Origin: Marinicella marina
GTDB taxonomy: Bacteria > Pseudomonadota > Gammaproteobacteria > Xanthomonadales > Marinicellaceae
NCBI RefSeq assembly: GCF_030065545.1
Contig: NZ_JASJNC010000011.1
Location: 1-62,416 of the forward strand
Direction of reading: 5' to 3'
DNA: 62,416 nt
Shown here: positions 8,251 to 17,638 of the stretch, piece after piece
Layout of the letters: every line of letters begins with the position of its first letter
Position numbering within the stretch: the first letter of the stretch is position 1
The notes under the pieces: model-generated
What the model was told of the DNA's origin: nothing
The model's input: the letters and a program-made list of their open reading frames with translations, nothing else
Database searches by the model: none
Position numbers and translations under genes: made by a program

Positions 8251-9414
8251 TTGAATAATTTAACAAGACAAAAAAAAGTCAGTGAAAAAGTAAAAGTTGA
8301 CGAAATTATGAGTGAATCAATTACGAACACAAAGAAATTTAAGTTCATTGATTTGTTTGCTGGAATTGGTGGTTTTCACATAGCTATGCATCAAAATGGT
8401 GGTGAATGTGTATTCGCTTCAGAGATGGATAAGTTCGCTAGAATCACTTATGAGAAAAACTTTAAAGATATTTCACCTGAAGTTTTTAAAAACGGAAATT
8501 TCAATGTTGATATAACTGATACTGAGCTTGATTATTCTGATATTCCAGACTTTGATGTGCTTTGTGCTGGTTTTCCTTGCCAACCATTTTCACAAGCTGG
8601 GTTAAAAAAAGGTTTCAATGACACGAGGGGAACGTTGTTTTTCAATATTCAGGAAATTATAAAAACAAAAGTTGATGCAAATAAAGCTGACTCAGCAGTT
8701 AAAGTTCCCAAAGTAATTTTATTAGAAAATGTAAAGGGCTTTAGAAATCATGATAAGGGAAACACATATGCTACTATTGTAAGGGTCCTTAATAAACTGG
8801 GCTATGAAGTCAGGTCGAGTATTTTAAACAGTAAACACTTTGGCGTTCCACAAAATAGAGAGCGTTTGTTTATCGTTGCTTGGAACAGAACAGTAATAAA
8901 TGCTGAAGAATTTAAGTTTCCTCTGGGCTTAACCGAGAATGAAGGAGTAATTTTTAATAAAAATGCTCTTCACCAAGCAAAAACTACAGAACTCAACCAT
9001 ATTTTGTTAAGTAATAATGAGCTGGCTCAATTAGAAAAAGAGGCTAATAAGACATATACCATTTCTGAAAAACTTTGGTCAGGTCATAAAAGAAGGAAAC
9101 TGGAACATAAGAAAAAAGGAAATGGTTTCGGTTATTCTTTGTTTAATGGCGAGTCAAAATATACCAGTACGATTTCAGCTAGGTACTACAAAGATGGCAG
9201 TGAGATTTTGATTGACCAATCTAAACTTTCAAACAGGCCCTCTAGGCCAAGGAAAATTCATCCAATTGAAGCTGCTAGGTTACAAGGTTTTCCTATTGAT
9301 GATTGGTATGAAATTCCCGTATCTGACAATCAAGCATACAAACAATTTGGTAACAGTGTATCTGTGCCTGTTGTAAATGCGATTGCCATAGAAATAAAGA
9401 GGCAGTTATTATGA
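8251..9414 (+). CDS. DNA (cytosine-5) methyltransferase
   Basis: A 387-residue C5-cytosine methyltransferase that transfers methyl from SAM to cytosine. Motif I is FIDLFAGIGGFHIAM, motif IV has the catalytic C110 in GFPCQPFSQAG, motif VI ENVKGF, motif VIII QNRERLFIVAW, motif IX IHPIEAARLQGFP and motif X KQFGNSVSVPVV. The target-recognition part lies between VIII and IX (about residues 220-330). The TTG at 8251 is preceded by AGG with suitable spacing; an ATG at 8308 is an alternative that also keeps all motifs. The stop overlaps the McrB-type gene (ATGA). As the first gene of an McrBC-type operon it is the likely protective methylase. One methylase suggests a symmetric site, unlike LlaJI, which needs two. 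Confidence 0.93.
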   Translation: MNNLTRQKKVSEKVKVDEIMSESITNTKKFKFIDLFAGIGGFHIAMHQNGGECVFASEMDKFARITYEKNFKDISPEVFKNGNFNVDITDTELDYSDIPDFDVLCAGFPCQPFSQAGLKKGFNDTRGTLFFNIQEIIKTKVDANKADSAVKVPKVILLENVKGFRNHDKGNTYATIVRVLNKLGYEVRSSILNSKHFGVPQNRERLFIVAWNRTVINAEEFKFPLGLTENEGVIFNKNALHQAKTTELNHILLSNNELAQLEKEANKTYTISEKLWSGHKRRKLEHKKKGNGFGYSLFNGESKYTSTISARYYKDGSEILIDQSKLSNRPSRPRKIHPIEAARLQGFPIDDWYEIPVSDNQAYKQFGNSVSVPVVNAIAIEIKRQLL

Positions 9415-11555
9415 CATTTAAAAAATTAGCTGATATTGAAATCACCGAAAATATTGTAAGTGAAACAAATTTAAAAGACTTCAAGTTACCTAATAATCTA
9501 AAGAAAAGACTTTCCGATGCATTGACTGATAAAAATATAGTAATTGGAAAATATACATCCTATTCTTATCACCAGAGTAGTTCAAATTTCGCTTTAATTC
9601 CCAACCAATATTTTTTATATGCTTCAATTGTCTACCCTCTTGCTTTAGAGTTGATTAAGTATTTTAATAAATTTGATGAAGTTAGAACATTTTCAACTCA
9701 GTTATTAGGTTCTTCGCAAAAGATTAGCTCAGAAATTTCTAGTGATGCTAGTTTGAAAGACTTTTTTGATTCTCAAAATGATATTGAATTGTTCTCTAAA
9801 TTTATGAGTTCAGAAGATAGCTCACATAGGCTAAACGCTAAAAACATTATAGATAGCAACGGAAACCCTAGAACTAGCAAAGATTGTTTTCGTTCAGTAA
9901 TTTTAAAAAAAATTAATTTACCTGATGCGACATCTGGTATTTTAGGAGATTTGGTTTATTACCTATCAAAATCACCCGATGTTTACAGAGATCTCTATAA
10001 TTACTATCAATCAACCAGTGTAGTTAATACAAGTTTAATTGAAGAAAAAAAACTTAGAGACTTTGCAAAAAAGGTATTCGAATATTTTTATTTTGATAAT
10101 TGGAAGTCACTAATAGACAATTCAAAAACAAAAAAATCATCAATTAATTCTGTTTCATATGTGTTGCATAGCATTGATTCTCTGATTGGGGTAATTGGTT
10201 CATTTTCATCTTCACAAAACAAAGCTTCTCTATCTACCTCAAATACCCAAAGATTTTTTGATAGCCCAATTAGTCAAGATGATAATAATTATTACTATTT
10301 TTCAACACAGTGGAACGGAAAGGGTAACTACAACCTGACATATTCTGGTTTAAAAACTTTCATAGAAAATGAATTTCCTGAGTTTGAAATTGATGAGATT
10401 GATAATGTTTACTATTTAAAGAAAAAGCCTCAAAAATTTAAATCTATTTTATTCTCAAGTCATTGTACAGATTCTGGATTGATATATTCAAAATCCATAT
10501 TAGATAGATTTGTTTCATCTTTATTAACGAAACCCTTTGTCTTGTTAACTGGTCTATCGGGTTCAGGTAAAACTAAATTAGCACAAGCGTTCGCTCAATG
10601 GATTAGTCATGATGACTCTCAATATTGTATTGTACCAGTTGGTGCGGACTGGACCAATAGAGAGCCATTATTAGGCTATGTGAATGCATTAGACCGAGAT
10701 GTATATGTTGTGCCTGAAAATGGTGCTTTAAAGCTTATGATAGAAGCATATAACAATCAAGATAAGCCTTATTTTCTGATTTTGGATGAGATGAACCTAA
10801 GTCATGTGGAAAGGTATTTTGCTGATTTTTTGAGTGTAATGGAGTCAAATGATCTCTTTAAACTTCATGACAAGTCTTCTGATCTTAAACCAGGTGTTCC
10901 AGCTGAAATAGGATGGTCTAAAAATTTATTCATCATTGGTACTGTGAATGTTGATGAAACGACTTATATGTTCAGCCCTAAAGTATTAGATCGAGCCAAT
11001 GTAATTGAATTTAAGGTGGATGAAACTGAGATTGAGGAATTTTTAAACTCTCCTAATGAAGTTGACATGAGTATGCTGAAAAATCAAGGTGCTTCAATGG
11101 GAATAGGTTTTGTGGATTTAGCTGAAAACAAAGAGTTTGATAATACTTCGTCTGAAAAACTAAAGTCAGCATTGGTTGAGCTCTTTAAAGAGTTGAAAAA
11201 AGTAGGGGCTGAGTTTGGTTATCGAACAGGTATGGAAATTAATCGACTCTTCCTGCAGTTATCAGAAATAAACGCAAAGTTAAGTGATGAAGAAAAAATT
11301 GATATTGCAATGATGCAAAAACTTCTTCCTAAATTGCATGGATCACGGCGTAAATTATGTTCAGTCCTAGAATCATTGGCTAAACTGTGTGTATCTTCTG
11401 AAATTAGTGACAATGTTAAAGAAGACTTCCTTAACAATGAGGGGCCGAACTTTAGTGGCAGCTCAAAGGTTATTTACCCATTATCACTGGAAAAAATAAC
11501 ACGAATGTACAAAGGTGCTGTGGATAATGGTTTTACCAGTTATGCTGAAGCTTAG
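9411..11555 (+). CDS. McrB-type AAA+ NTPase, LlaJI.R1/BsuMI-like
   Basis: A 714-residue protein with a C-terminal AAA+ motor of the McrB clade. Walker A is GLSGSGKT at 381-388, Walker B D459-E460-M-N462 (FLILDEMNLSHVERYF, the McrB clade signature), and the sensor/N-box is GTVNVDETTYMFSPKVLDRA at 510-529. Residues 1-370 are AT-rich, without a recognised domain, and should hold the DNA reader. In McrBC the GTP-driven hexamer translocates DNA and recruits the nuclease subunit; in LlaJI and BsuMI such a protein pairs with methyltransferases in a sequence-specific system. It is in the same order here: methylase, motor, nuclease. The overlap with the methylase is 4 bp and the next gene starts 3 bp downstream. 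Confidence 0.9.
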   Translation: MTFKKLADIEITENIVSETNLKDFKLPNNLKKRLSDALTDKNIVIGKYTSYSYHQSSSNFALIPNQYFLYASIVYPLALELIKYFNKFDEVRTFSTQLLGSSQKISSEISSDASLKDFFDSQNDIELFSKFMSSEDSSHRLNAKNIIDSNGNPRTSKDCFRSVILKKINLPDATSGILGDLVYYLSKSPDVYRDLYNYYQSTSVVNTSLIEEKKLRDFAKKVFEYFYFDNWKSLIDNSKTKKSSINSVSYVLHSIDSLIGVIGSFSSSQNKASLSTSNTQRFFDSPISQDDNNYYYFSTQWNGKGNYNLTYSGLKTFIENEFPEFEIDEIDNVYYLKKKPQKFKSILFSSHCTDSGLIYSKSILDRFVSSLLTKPFVLLTGLSGSGKTKLAQAFAQWISHDDSQYCIVPVGADWTNREPLLGYVNALDRDVYVVPENGALKLMIEAYNNQDKPYFLILDEMNLSHVERYFADFLSVMESNDLFKLHDKSSDLKPGVPAEIGWSKNLFIIGTVNVDETTYMFSPKVLDRANVIEFKVDETEIEEFLNSPNEVDMSMLKNQGASMGIGFVDLAENKEFDNTSSEKLKSALVELFKELKKVGAEFGYRTGMEINRLFLQLSEINAKLSDEEKIDIAMMQKLLPKLHGSRRKLCSVLESLAKLCVSSEISDNVKEDFLNNEGPNFSGSSKVIYPLSLEKITRMYKGAVDNGFTSYAEA

Positions 11556-11558
11556 GCG

Positions 11559-13826
11559 ATGGAAAGTAAGAGCAGTCTAGAAATTGATTTATCCCATATT
11601 GAAAAAGAATTGGTTTTGTTTATTGATTCTGAGTATGACGACATTGAAGAAGATACAAATGAAACCTTCGAGTATGAGTCAAGGTATCAAATTAAAGAGG
11701 GATGCTTTTACGATTATAAATTCTCAAAGAAGAGCTATCGATTAAACTGTCCTGAACAGTCAACAATCGTTCGAGAGAGAAAAAGAGATAAACATATTGG
11801 GCGAATAGAGCCTAATATATTCGTAGGGGCTTTGTCATTAGAAATATTAGAAAATGATGAAAGAAAAGGCTCATTGGATTTAGAAGTTCAGTCAACAAAA
11901 ACAAGCTACCGTGAGGATTATCGGTATATGCTAAATTCAATAGCTGATAAATGTACTGATTTAATTCTTCAATCCAACTCACCTGTTAGCCACACTTTTG
12001 AATCAGATTTTAACGAAGATAGTCAGACTCTGTATCAGCGGTTTGCATTTGTTAATTCAATGATTAATTCGGATGAATTCGAAGAGTCTATACAACGTAT
12101 TATTTCTTCTCCTGCCACTCAATGGTCGGACAAAGTTGAATTGAATGATGTTAGGAATATAAAACAATTTAGAAACAGTGATCTCAGAAAGCTAATCAAT
12201 TCAAACTCGAAACAAAAGCTTCCACCAAACCACGCGTTGACAAAATATGGGTTAAGTTCAATTGCAACTAAAATTGAGACCAAAAGAAAATCTGAAAGTG
12301 TGGACACTCCAGAAAATAGATTTATCAAACATGCCTTAGAAACGTTTTTGCAGTTTTCATTTGATATTTCTAATCACCCTAATGCTGGAACAAGGTTGAA
12401 AAGAGAAGCTAAAATAGTCATCGAAAATTTAGAAAGCCATCTTCAACATGATCTGTTCAAAGAGGTCTCACAACCCACAACATTAAAGCTTAATAGTCCA
12501 ACATTACAGAGAAAAGGGGGTTATCGAGAAATTTTAAATTTATGGATTAAGTATGATTTAGCAGCAAAGTTAATTTGGTCAGGGGGCGAAGATGTTTATC
12601 AAGGTGGTAAGAAGGATATAGCTACTTTATATGAGTATTGGTTGTTTTTTAAATTTTTAGATGTTCTAACTGGTATCTTTAAAGTAGAACAAAAAGCAAT
12701 CCAGAAATTAATCGTTCCATCAACTGATGGTTTCAGTCTAATGCTCAAACAAGGTAGATTTACACCTTTAAGTGGAACATACACAACAGGCAATAGGAAT
12801 TTAAATATTCGCTTTAATTACAACAGAACTTTTGTGAAAAATGACGACATTGCAAAAGCAGGAAGTTGGTCTACAACTCTAAGGCCTGATTACACCCTAT
12901 CAATTTGGCCAACAAAACTAACTGAAAAAAGAGCCGAAGAAAAAAATGAAATTGTACATATCCACTTCGATGCTAAATATAAAGTCTCTAATATAAAGGC
13001 TATTATGGGCGACGACGATTTAGGTAGTATTGATAATGAAAAAAATGAAATTGTAAATGGTGTATATAAAAATGTAGATTTATTAAAAATGCACGCATAT
13101 AAAGATGCCATCAGAAGAACCAGTGGTGCCTATGTTGTCTACCCTGGTGATAAAAATAAGATATTCAAAGGATTTCATGAAATACTACCCGGTTTGGGCG
13201 CATTTCCAATAAAGCCAACTGAGAACATAGACGAAACAGCTTATTTAGAAGAGTTTATAAAAGATGTATTGAATCATTTTTTAAATCGCTCTACGCAAAG
13301 AGAAAATATAGCTGTTAAGTCATATCAGATTCATAAAGATAAGAGTTCAAAAGAAATAAGAGAGCCTTTACCGGAATATTTGGGTGGTAAAAAACTTATT
13401 CCAAGTGAAACTAATGTTCTAGTAGGGTTTTATAAAGATGAGGCGCATTATGATTGGATTAAAAAAGGGCTATATAACTTTAGAATGGGAAGTGGTAATG
13501 GCTCGCTAATATTAGATAAAGAAACAGTTGGTGCTAAGTATTTGTTACTTCATACCTTTGGAGACGATTCATCATCTGACCTATGGGAGATTACCAGTAA
13601 AGGGCCTAAAGTTTTTTCGAAAGAAGATTTAATTAATAAAGGCTACCCAAATAACGCTAAAACTAAAGGCTTGTATTTGGTGATCAATATTCGAAAAGCA
13701 GATATGAATCTTTTTGGTAATGTTTCATGGAATATAAAAAAATTAAAAAACTACTTAACCGGTCGTCAGTCTGCAAAACCATTCACGACAAATCTTTCAG
13801 AACTATATGAAAATGTGAATAAATAA
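11559..13826 (+). CDS. McrC-type DUF2357/PD-(D/E)XK nuclease subunit
   Basis: A 755-residue partner of the McrB-type motor. The first ~280 residues are the DUF2357 region (DLEVQSTKTSYREDYRYMLNSIADKC is characteristic). Then comes a McrC-like PD-(D/E)XK nuclease: RPD with D444, and D471-A-K473 in IHFDAKYKV, the catalytic pair plus lysine. A further C-terminal 200 residues (EYLGGKKLIPSETNVLVGFYKDEAHYDWI) are probably a structural or DNA-contact domain. It begins 3 bp after the motor gene, so the two are co-translated. It should cut unmethylated DNA once the motor has been triggered, by analogy with LlaJI.R2. The active site looks complete. Confidence 0.87.
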   Translation: MESKSSLEIDLSHIEKELVLFIDSEYDDIEEDTNETFEYESRYQIKEGCFYDYKFSKKSYRLNCPEQSTIVRERKRDKHIGRIEPNIFVGALSLEILENDERKGSLDLEVQSTKTSYREDYRYMLNSIADKCTDLILQSNSPVSHTFESDFNEDSQTLYQRFAFVNSMINSDEFEESIQRIISSPATQWSDKVELNDVRNIKQFRNSDLRKLINSNSKQKLPPNHALTKYGLSSIATKIETKRKSESVDTPENRFIKHALETFLQFSFDISNHPNAGTRLKREAKIVIENLESHLQHDLFKEVSQPTTLKLNSPTLQRKGGYREILNLWIKYDLAAKLIWSGGEDVYQGGKKDIATLYEYWLFFKFLDVLTGIFKVEQKAIQKLIVPSTDGFSLMLKQGRFTPLSGTYTTGNRNLNIRFNYNRTFVKNDDIAKAGSWSTTLRPDYTLSIWPTKLTEKRAEEKNEIVHIHFDAKYKVSNIKAIMGDDDLGSIDNEKNEIVNGVYKNVDLLKMHAYKDAIRRTSGAYVVYPGDKNKIFKGFHEILPGLGAFPIKPTENIDETAYLEEFIKDVLNHFLNRSTQRENIAVKSYQIHKDKSSKEIREPLPEYLGGKKLIPSETNVLVGFYKDEAHYDWIKKGLYNFRMGSGNGSLILDKETVGAKYLLLHTFGDDSSSDLWEITSKGPKVFSKEDLINKGYPNNAKTKGLYLVINIRKADMNLFGNVSWNIKKLKNYLTGRQSAKPFTTNLSELYENVNK

Positions 13827-13891
13827 GCTTTATGCTCTTAAGGATAGTGATCTAGGTATCCCAAATTTTAATTATTCTGTTATTATTAGAT

Positions 13892-14581
13892 TTGTTGCTA
13901 ATGCCTCTAATTATGAAATCAAAATTAATCAAACCTGACTGGTTTATTGTTGAAAAATACGACCAATCAAAGTCATTTTCAAAAAAACAATGGCTCGAAC
14001 AACTATCATTGAGGTTTTTATTTTATGTATTATCTCAAAAAGAAGTAGCAAATAAACCAATCAAAGAGCTATTTGAAAAAATTCAGAATCAAATATACCC
14101 TCAGACCGATAAAGGTGTCGTTTCATTAAAGAAGCTTGTTACTAATTTTACTATTGATGAGCTTTCTAAAGAAATTCATGAAATAAAATTAGATAAATTG
14201 GATAAGGAAATAAAGGAATTATTTATAGCGGCAGATAACGATGAAATTCTTGATGAATCCGGAGAATTGACTGTTGAATTTGAAAGGTTAATTGACGAAT
14301 TTTCTCCTCTAGAAAAAACACAATCACTCAATGAAAATCAACAGAAAAGGTGGGCTATGCATAGGGTGCTGGCTTATTTTGATTTAATAATTTGGTGCAA
14401 AATAAATAACTACAGCATTAAAAACCATGGCGATATAACTTTTACTGAATTAACACAGTGGGTTTTCGATGACAGAAACCCTTATGGAGTATCAAGGTCT
14501 CAATTAAAAAATGTGAAAAAATATGAGTCTGAAATGATGAATGTTAGCTTCCTTATTGAATTTTATAAATATTCAAAATAA
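13892..14581 (+). CDS. Uncharacterised protein downstream of McrBC-type genes
   Basis: A 229-residue (TTG start) or 222-residue (ATG at 13913) charged, mostly helical cytoplasmic protein. The N-terminal pattern PDWFIVEKYD-x-SKSFSKKQWLEQLSLRFLF recalls the small DUF6387-type proteins seen near defence genes, but I offer that only as a resemblance. Middle residues ~85-150 are rich in Glu/Lys and probably coiled. The C-terminal part has aromatic residues (WVFDDRNPYGVSRSQLKNVKKYE). It starts 65 bp after the nuclease gene with no visible terminator and shares its AT-rich composition, so it may be an accessory subunit. No ribosome-binding site stands out at either start. BsuMI also has more than two restriction genes. 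Confidence 0.65.
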   Translation: MLLMPLIMKSKLIKPDWFIVEKYDQSKSFSKKQWLEQLSLRFLFYVLSQKEVANKPIKELFEKIQNQIYPQTDKGVVSLKKLVTNFTIDELSKEIHEIKLDKLDKEIKELFIAADNDEILDESGELTVEFERLIDEFSPLEKTQSLNENQQKRWAMHRVLAYFDLIIWCKINNYSIKNHGDITFTELTQWVFDDRNPYGVSRSQLKNVKKYESEMMNVSFLIEFYKYSK

Positions 14582-14684
14582 AGTTTTGATAACTGAGCAG
14601 AAACTTTGGTAAAAAATATAATTTTTAGTCAGTGTGTGTTTGGTCTTAAAAAAAATCCAATTAAATGACGTTAATTAATTCGCT

Positions 14685-17165
14685 TTACTCAAATCCATTT
14701 ACATAAATTAAATCATTGGCAGGATCATAAATTTCAAATATATAAGCAGATCCTGAGTTGGTTCCATTTTGATCATGCCGATTTGCACCAATCAGAAATT
14801 TACCATTTGATAAACTTACAGAACGACCAAAATAGTCGTTACGATTTCCGTCGTTTGCAATGAGTTTATTACTTCTTCTCCATGTGACTCCATCAAACTC
14901 GTAAATATAAGCAGCTCCCGAACCGCCCTCAACAGCACTTTCAAGATAAGCTCCTATTAATGCACGATTTCCAGATAGACTCACTGAATTACCAAACCTT
15001 TTGGATTCTAAGTTAAAAGGTTCTGTTAACTTTTGACTTTGCTGCCAGATAAAACCATTGTAATCAAACGCATAAACAGCTCCTCCATTATATTGCTCAA
15101 ATGGTGTTCCTATCAAAATTCTATTGTTCGATATACTTACTGATGCTCCAAATTGATCACCGCTGCCATCATCTAAAGCAGTTAACTTCTGGCTTTGAGT
15201 CCAATTAACACCATTAAATTCGTATATGTATGCGGTTCCGGTACTTTTATTAACTTTACCATTACCCATATTGGCTCCAATTATCGCCCTATTACCTGAT
15301 AAATCTACAGCATAACCAAAATTATCACTTGGGTCGTTACTAATAAGACTTTCAGAATTAATCCAACTACTTCCATCATATTCATATATAAAAACTGTGG
15401 CCAGTCCATATGAACCAATAAGAAGGTTATCATTAGATTGGCTTATAGATGAACCAAACTTGTTGTTTGAAACGGGTTGATCAGGTTCTATTTTCTGGCT
15501 TTGAAACAATTTAGAGCCGTTGAAATCGAACACATACACAGAACCCATACTCCCATCAACAATATTTCCTGAGCTGATTAACGCTCGATTGTTTTTTAGA
15601 CTTACTGTGGAGCCAAAGTTGCCATCTATCAGAGCATCCTGTGGAAACAGCTTTTGCCTGAGAATCCAGCCACTGCCATTGTTTTGAAATAAATATGCAG
15701 CACCTACATTGCTACCGAGTGTGGAATCACCATAGGCTCCAATCAATGCTAGATTACCTGATAAACTCACTGAATAGCCAAAGTTACTATTAGCTGCCCC
15801 AGTTTCACCTAACGATATATGTTGTGATTGATTCCAGTTATTACCGTCAAATAAATATGAGGTGGCTGAACCAGATTGAGATCCAGAGATAGCTAGTTGT
15901 CCAACCAACATATGATTTGCAGATAAACTAATATCTATGCCATAGTATCTATCAAATACGTTATTGTCATCTGAAAAAAAATGACTCTGAACCCATGTTA
16001 ATCCGTTAAAGTTGAATATATACGATTTTCCAGGAATAGGCATGTCACGCTGCTCAAATAAACCATTAGGTGCACCAATGGCCAACCTGTCATCATAAAG
16101 ACTTAAAGAACGCCCAAAATTATCATATGCATCAGCATTTTCAGCTATTATTTTTTGATTTTGAACCCAGATAATTCCATCAAAGAAAAACTCATAAACC
16201 GCACCCGACTCAACGATGGTTTCATTAAAATTACTTGTAGGCGAACCAACGTAGGCTTTATCATCTTTAAGAACGACTGACCTGCCAAAGTTATCATCAT
16301 TAACCCTATCATTTGGCAAAATCTGTTGATTTTGAACCCACTCTGAACCATTAAAATCATATATATAGGCATCGCCACTTCGAGGAGCACCAATTAAAGC
16401 TTTATCTCCATCTAAACTTACCGAATACCCAAAAAAATCAATCCCATTTCCAGCTGAAAAATTATGGCTTTCTCTCCAACGTGAGCCATCAAAATCATAT
16501 ATAAAAGCGTCACCTGAGAAGTTAAAATCATCAAAATCAATAAATGCACCAATCAAAACACGGTCACCTGATAAACTTACTGACCACCCAAAATATCCAA
16601 ATGTACCCAAGTTTTCAGGTTTTAATTTTTGAGCCTCATTCCATTTAACCCCATCAAATTCATAAACGTATGCTGCTCCTAAGTTATCATTTATAATACC
16701 TTGGTCACCATATGCCCCTATTACTGCACGGTTTCCATCCAAACTCACGGCTTGGCCAAATCCATCATCAGCAGATATATTTGCAGGTTTTAATCGTGCA
16801 GACTCTATCCAGTTTATTCCATCAAAATCATATACAAAAACCAATCCAGTTCCATCCATAGTCGGGGCGCCAATAAGTGCCCTATTTCCATCAACTGAAA
16901 CACTTCTTGCAAAACGCTCTCCACCACCTGCAATCCCATTAGGAGTTGGAAGAATTTTAGATGTCTGAACAGTTGATTTATAATCATCAAACAATTGTTT
17001 ATCATTGAAATGCGGCTTGTTTCTATGTGAGTTAATTAGCTCTTTTATTGATGTATCATCAATTCTTGTATGTAACAAATCTTCAATATTTCTTGAATAT
17101 GATTTATTTGAAAGAAGTAATATCAGTGAAAGAAAAGAAATTATATGTAATTTATTTTGAAACAA
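14685..17165 (-). CDS. Secreted FG-GAP repeat protein with GFE tail
   Basis: An 826-residue exported protein. A signal peptide (residues 1-24, ending NKSYS) precedes about 13-14 tandem units of ~48 residues. Each carries a core like V-S-L-S-G-N-R-A-L-I-G-A and then G-A-A-Y-I-Y-E-F-D-G-x-x-W, the FG-GAP/integrin-alpha style propeller blade. The protein must fold as two or more beta-propellers, probably with bound Ca2+ at the D-x-G-x-D loops (DDGSGDQFG, DNLGAAY). The last nine residues are DLIYVNGFE, a tail shared with other exported proteins of this window. Partner and ligand are unknown. It is convergent with the defence island and more AT-rich than the genes to its right. Confidence 0.85.
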   Translation of the reverse strand: MFQNKLHIISFLSLILLLSNKSYSRNIEDLLHTRIDDTSIKELINSHRNKPHFNDKQLFDDYKSTVQTSKILPTPNGIAGGGERFARSVSVDGNRALIGAPTMDGTGLVFVYDFDGINWIESARLKPANISADDGFGQAVSLDGNRAVIGAYGDQGIINDNLGAAYVYEFDGVKWNEAQKLKPENLGTFGYFGWSVSLSGDRVLIGAFIDFDDFNFSGDAFIYDFDGSRWRESHNFSAGNGIDFFGYSVSLDGDKALIGAPRSGDAYIYDFNGSEWVQNQQILPNDRVNDDNFGRSVVLKDDKAYVGSPTSNFNETIVESGAVYEFFFDGIIWVQNQKIIAENADAYDNFGRSLSLYDDRLAIGAPNGLFEQRDMPIPGKSYIFNFNGLTWVQSHFFSDDNNVFDRYYGIDISLSANHMLVGQLAISGSQSGSATSYLFDGNNWNQSQHISLGETGAANSNFGYSVSLSGNLALIGAYGDSTLGSNVGAAYLFQNNGSGWILRQKLFPQDALIDGNFGSTVSLKNNRALISSGNIVDGSMGSVYVFDFNGSKLFQSQKIEPDQPVSNNKFGSSISQSNDNLLIGSYGLATVFIYEYDGSSWINSESLISNDPSDNFGYAVDLSGNRAIIGANMGNGKVNKSTGTAYIYEFNGVNWTQSQKLTALDDGSGDQFGASVSISNNRILIGTPFEQYNGGAVYAFDYNGFIWQQSQKLTEPFNLESKRFGNSVSLSGNRALIGAYLESAVEGGSGAAYIYEFDGVTWRRSNKLIANDGNRNDYFGRSVSLSNGKFLIGANRHDQNGTNSGSAYIFEIYDPANDLIYVNGFE

Positions 17166-17249
17166 TTTATGACCTGTGGATTATTGAGCATATGCAAAAC
17201 TCTATCATAAAATGAAATAATCAATAACAAATAGTAAAACAATAATTTG

Positions 17250-17276
17250 AATCAACGCGTTCAGAGACATTGAATC
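17250..17276. repeat. REP-like unit, degenerate
   Basis: It reads AATCAACG, then TTCAGAGACATTGAATC. It is a decayed copy of the unit built on ATCAATGGGG and TCAGAGACGTTGATT found at several places in the window. Confidence 0.4.
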
Positions 17277-17378
17277 GATGTATTGATAGTAAAATGAATC
17301 GACTAGGCCCCAAAAATAATCATGCTAAAGTCTACCTAGATTGATTTCAAGCTCCTGCACTCAACCCTTCGGGCTGCA

Positions 17379-17411
17379 TTGCATGGTTTAATTGCTTTCC
17401 ATGCAATTAAA
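17379..17411. repeat. Overlapping alternative inverted repeats
   Basis: TTGCATGG (17379-17386) pairs perfectly with CCATGCAA (17399-17406). The adjoining TTTAATTG (17387-17394) pairs perfectly with CAATTAAA (17404-17411). The two 8-bp stems interleave and share bases, so only one can form at a time. Confidence 0.6.
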
Positions 17412-17638
17412 TCCGGATCGGGGGTCGGGATGACTTTTGTTTCAAGGGTGGGGAAAAAGAATTTCAAAGCCAAGACCACACTTCATCAATTAATAACCTC
17501 AATCTACAAGCCATTCCTATGAGTCAATCAAATAGCATCATCACTTTAAAATTTGCTCGTGATTGTATAATTGCTATAATCAGATAGTTGAATTGGACTG
17601 ATAATTGGTCCTGCCCATAAACCACAACCCAAATAACC

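Larger units (their letters stand above)
17166..17638. other. 473-bp intergenic region with repeats
   Basis: No gene is seen. It holds a degenerate REP-like unit (17250-17276), a pair of mutually exclusive inverted repeats (17379-17411) and a small CCC-TTC-GGG hairpin just before them. It separates two divergently oriented genes, so promoters for both must lie here, but none is convincing by eye. Confidence 0.5.

Noticed and set aside
1-14581. tRNA or integrase attachment site for the defence island
   Set aside because: No tRNA-like cloverleaf or integrase gene was seen; only the IS3-type transposase is present.
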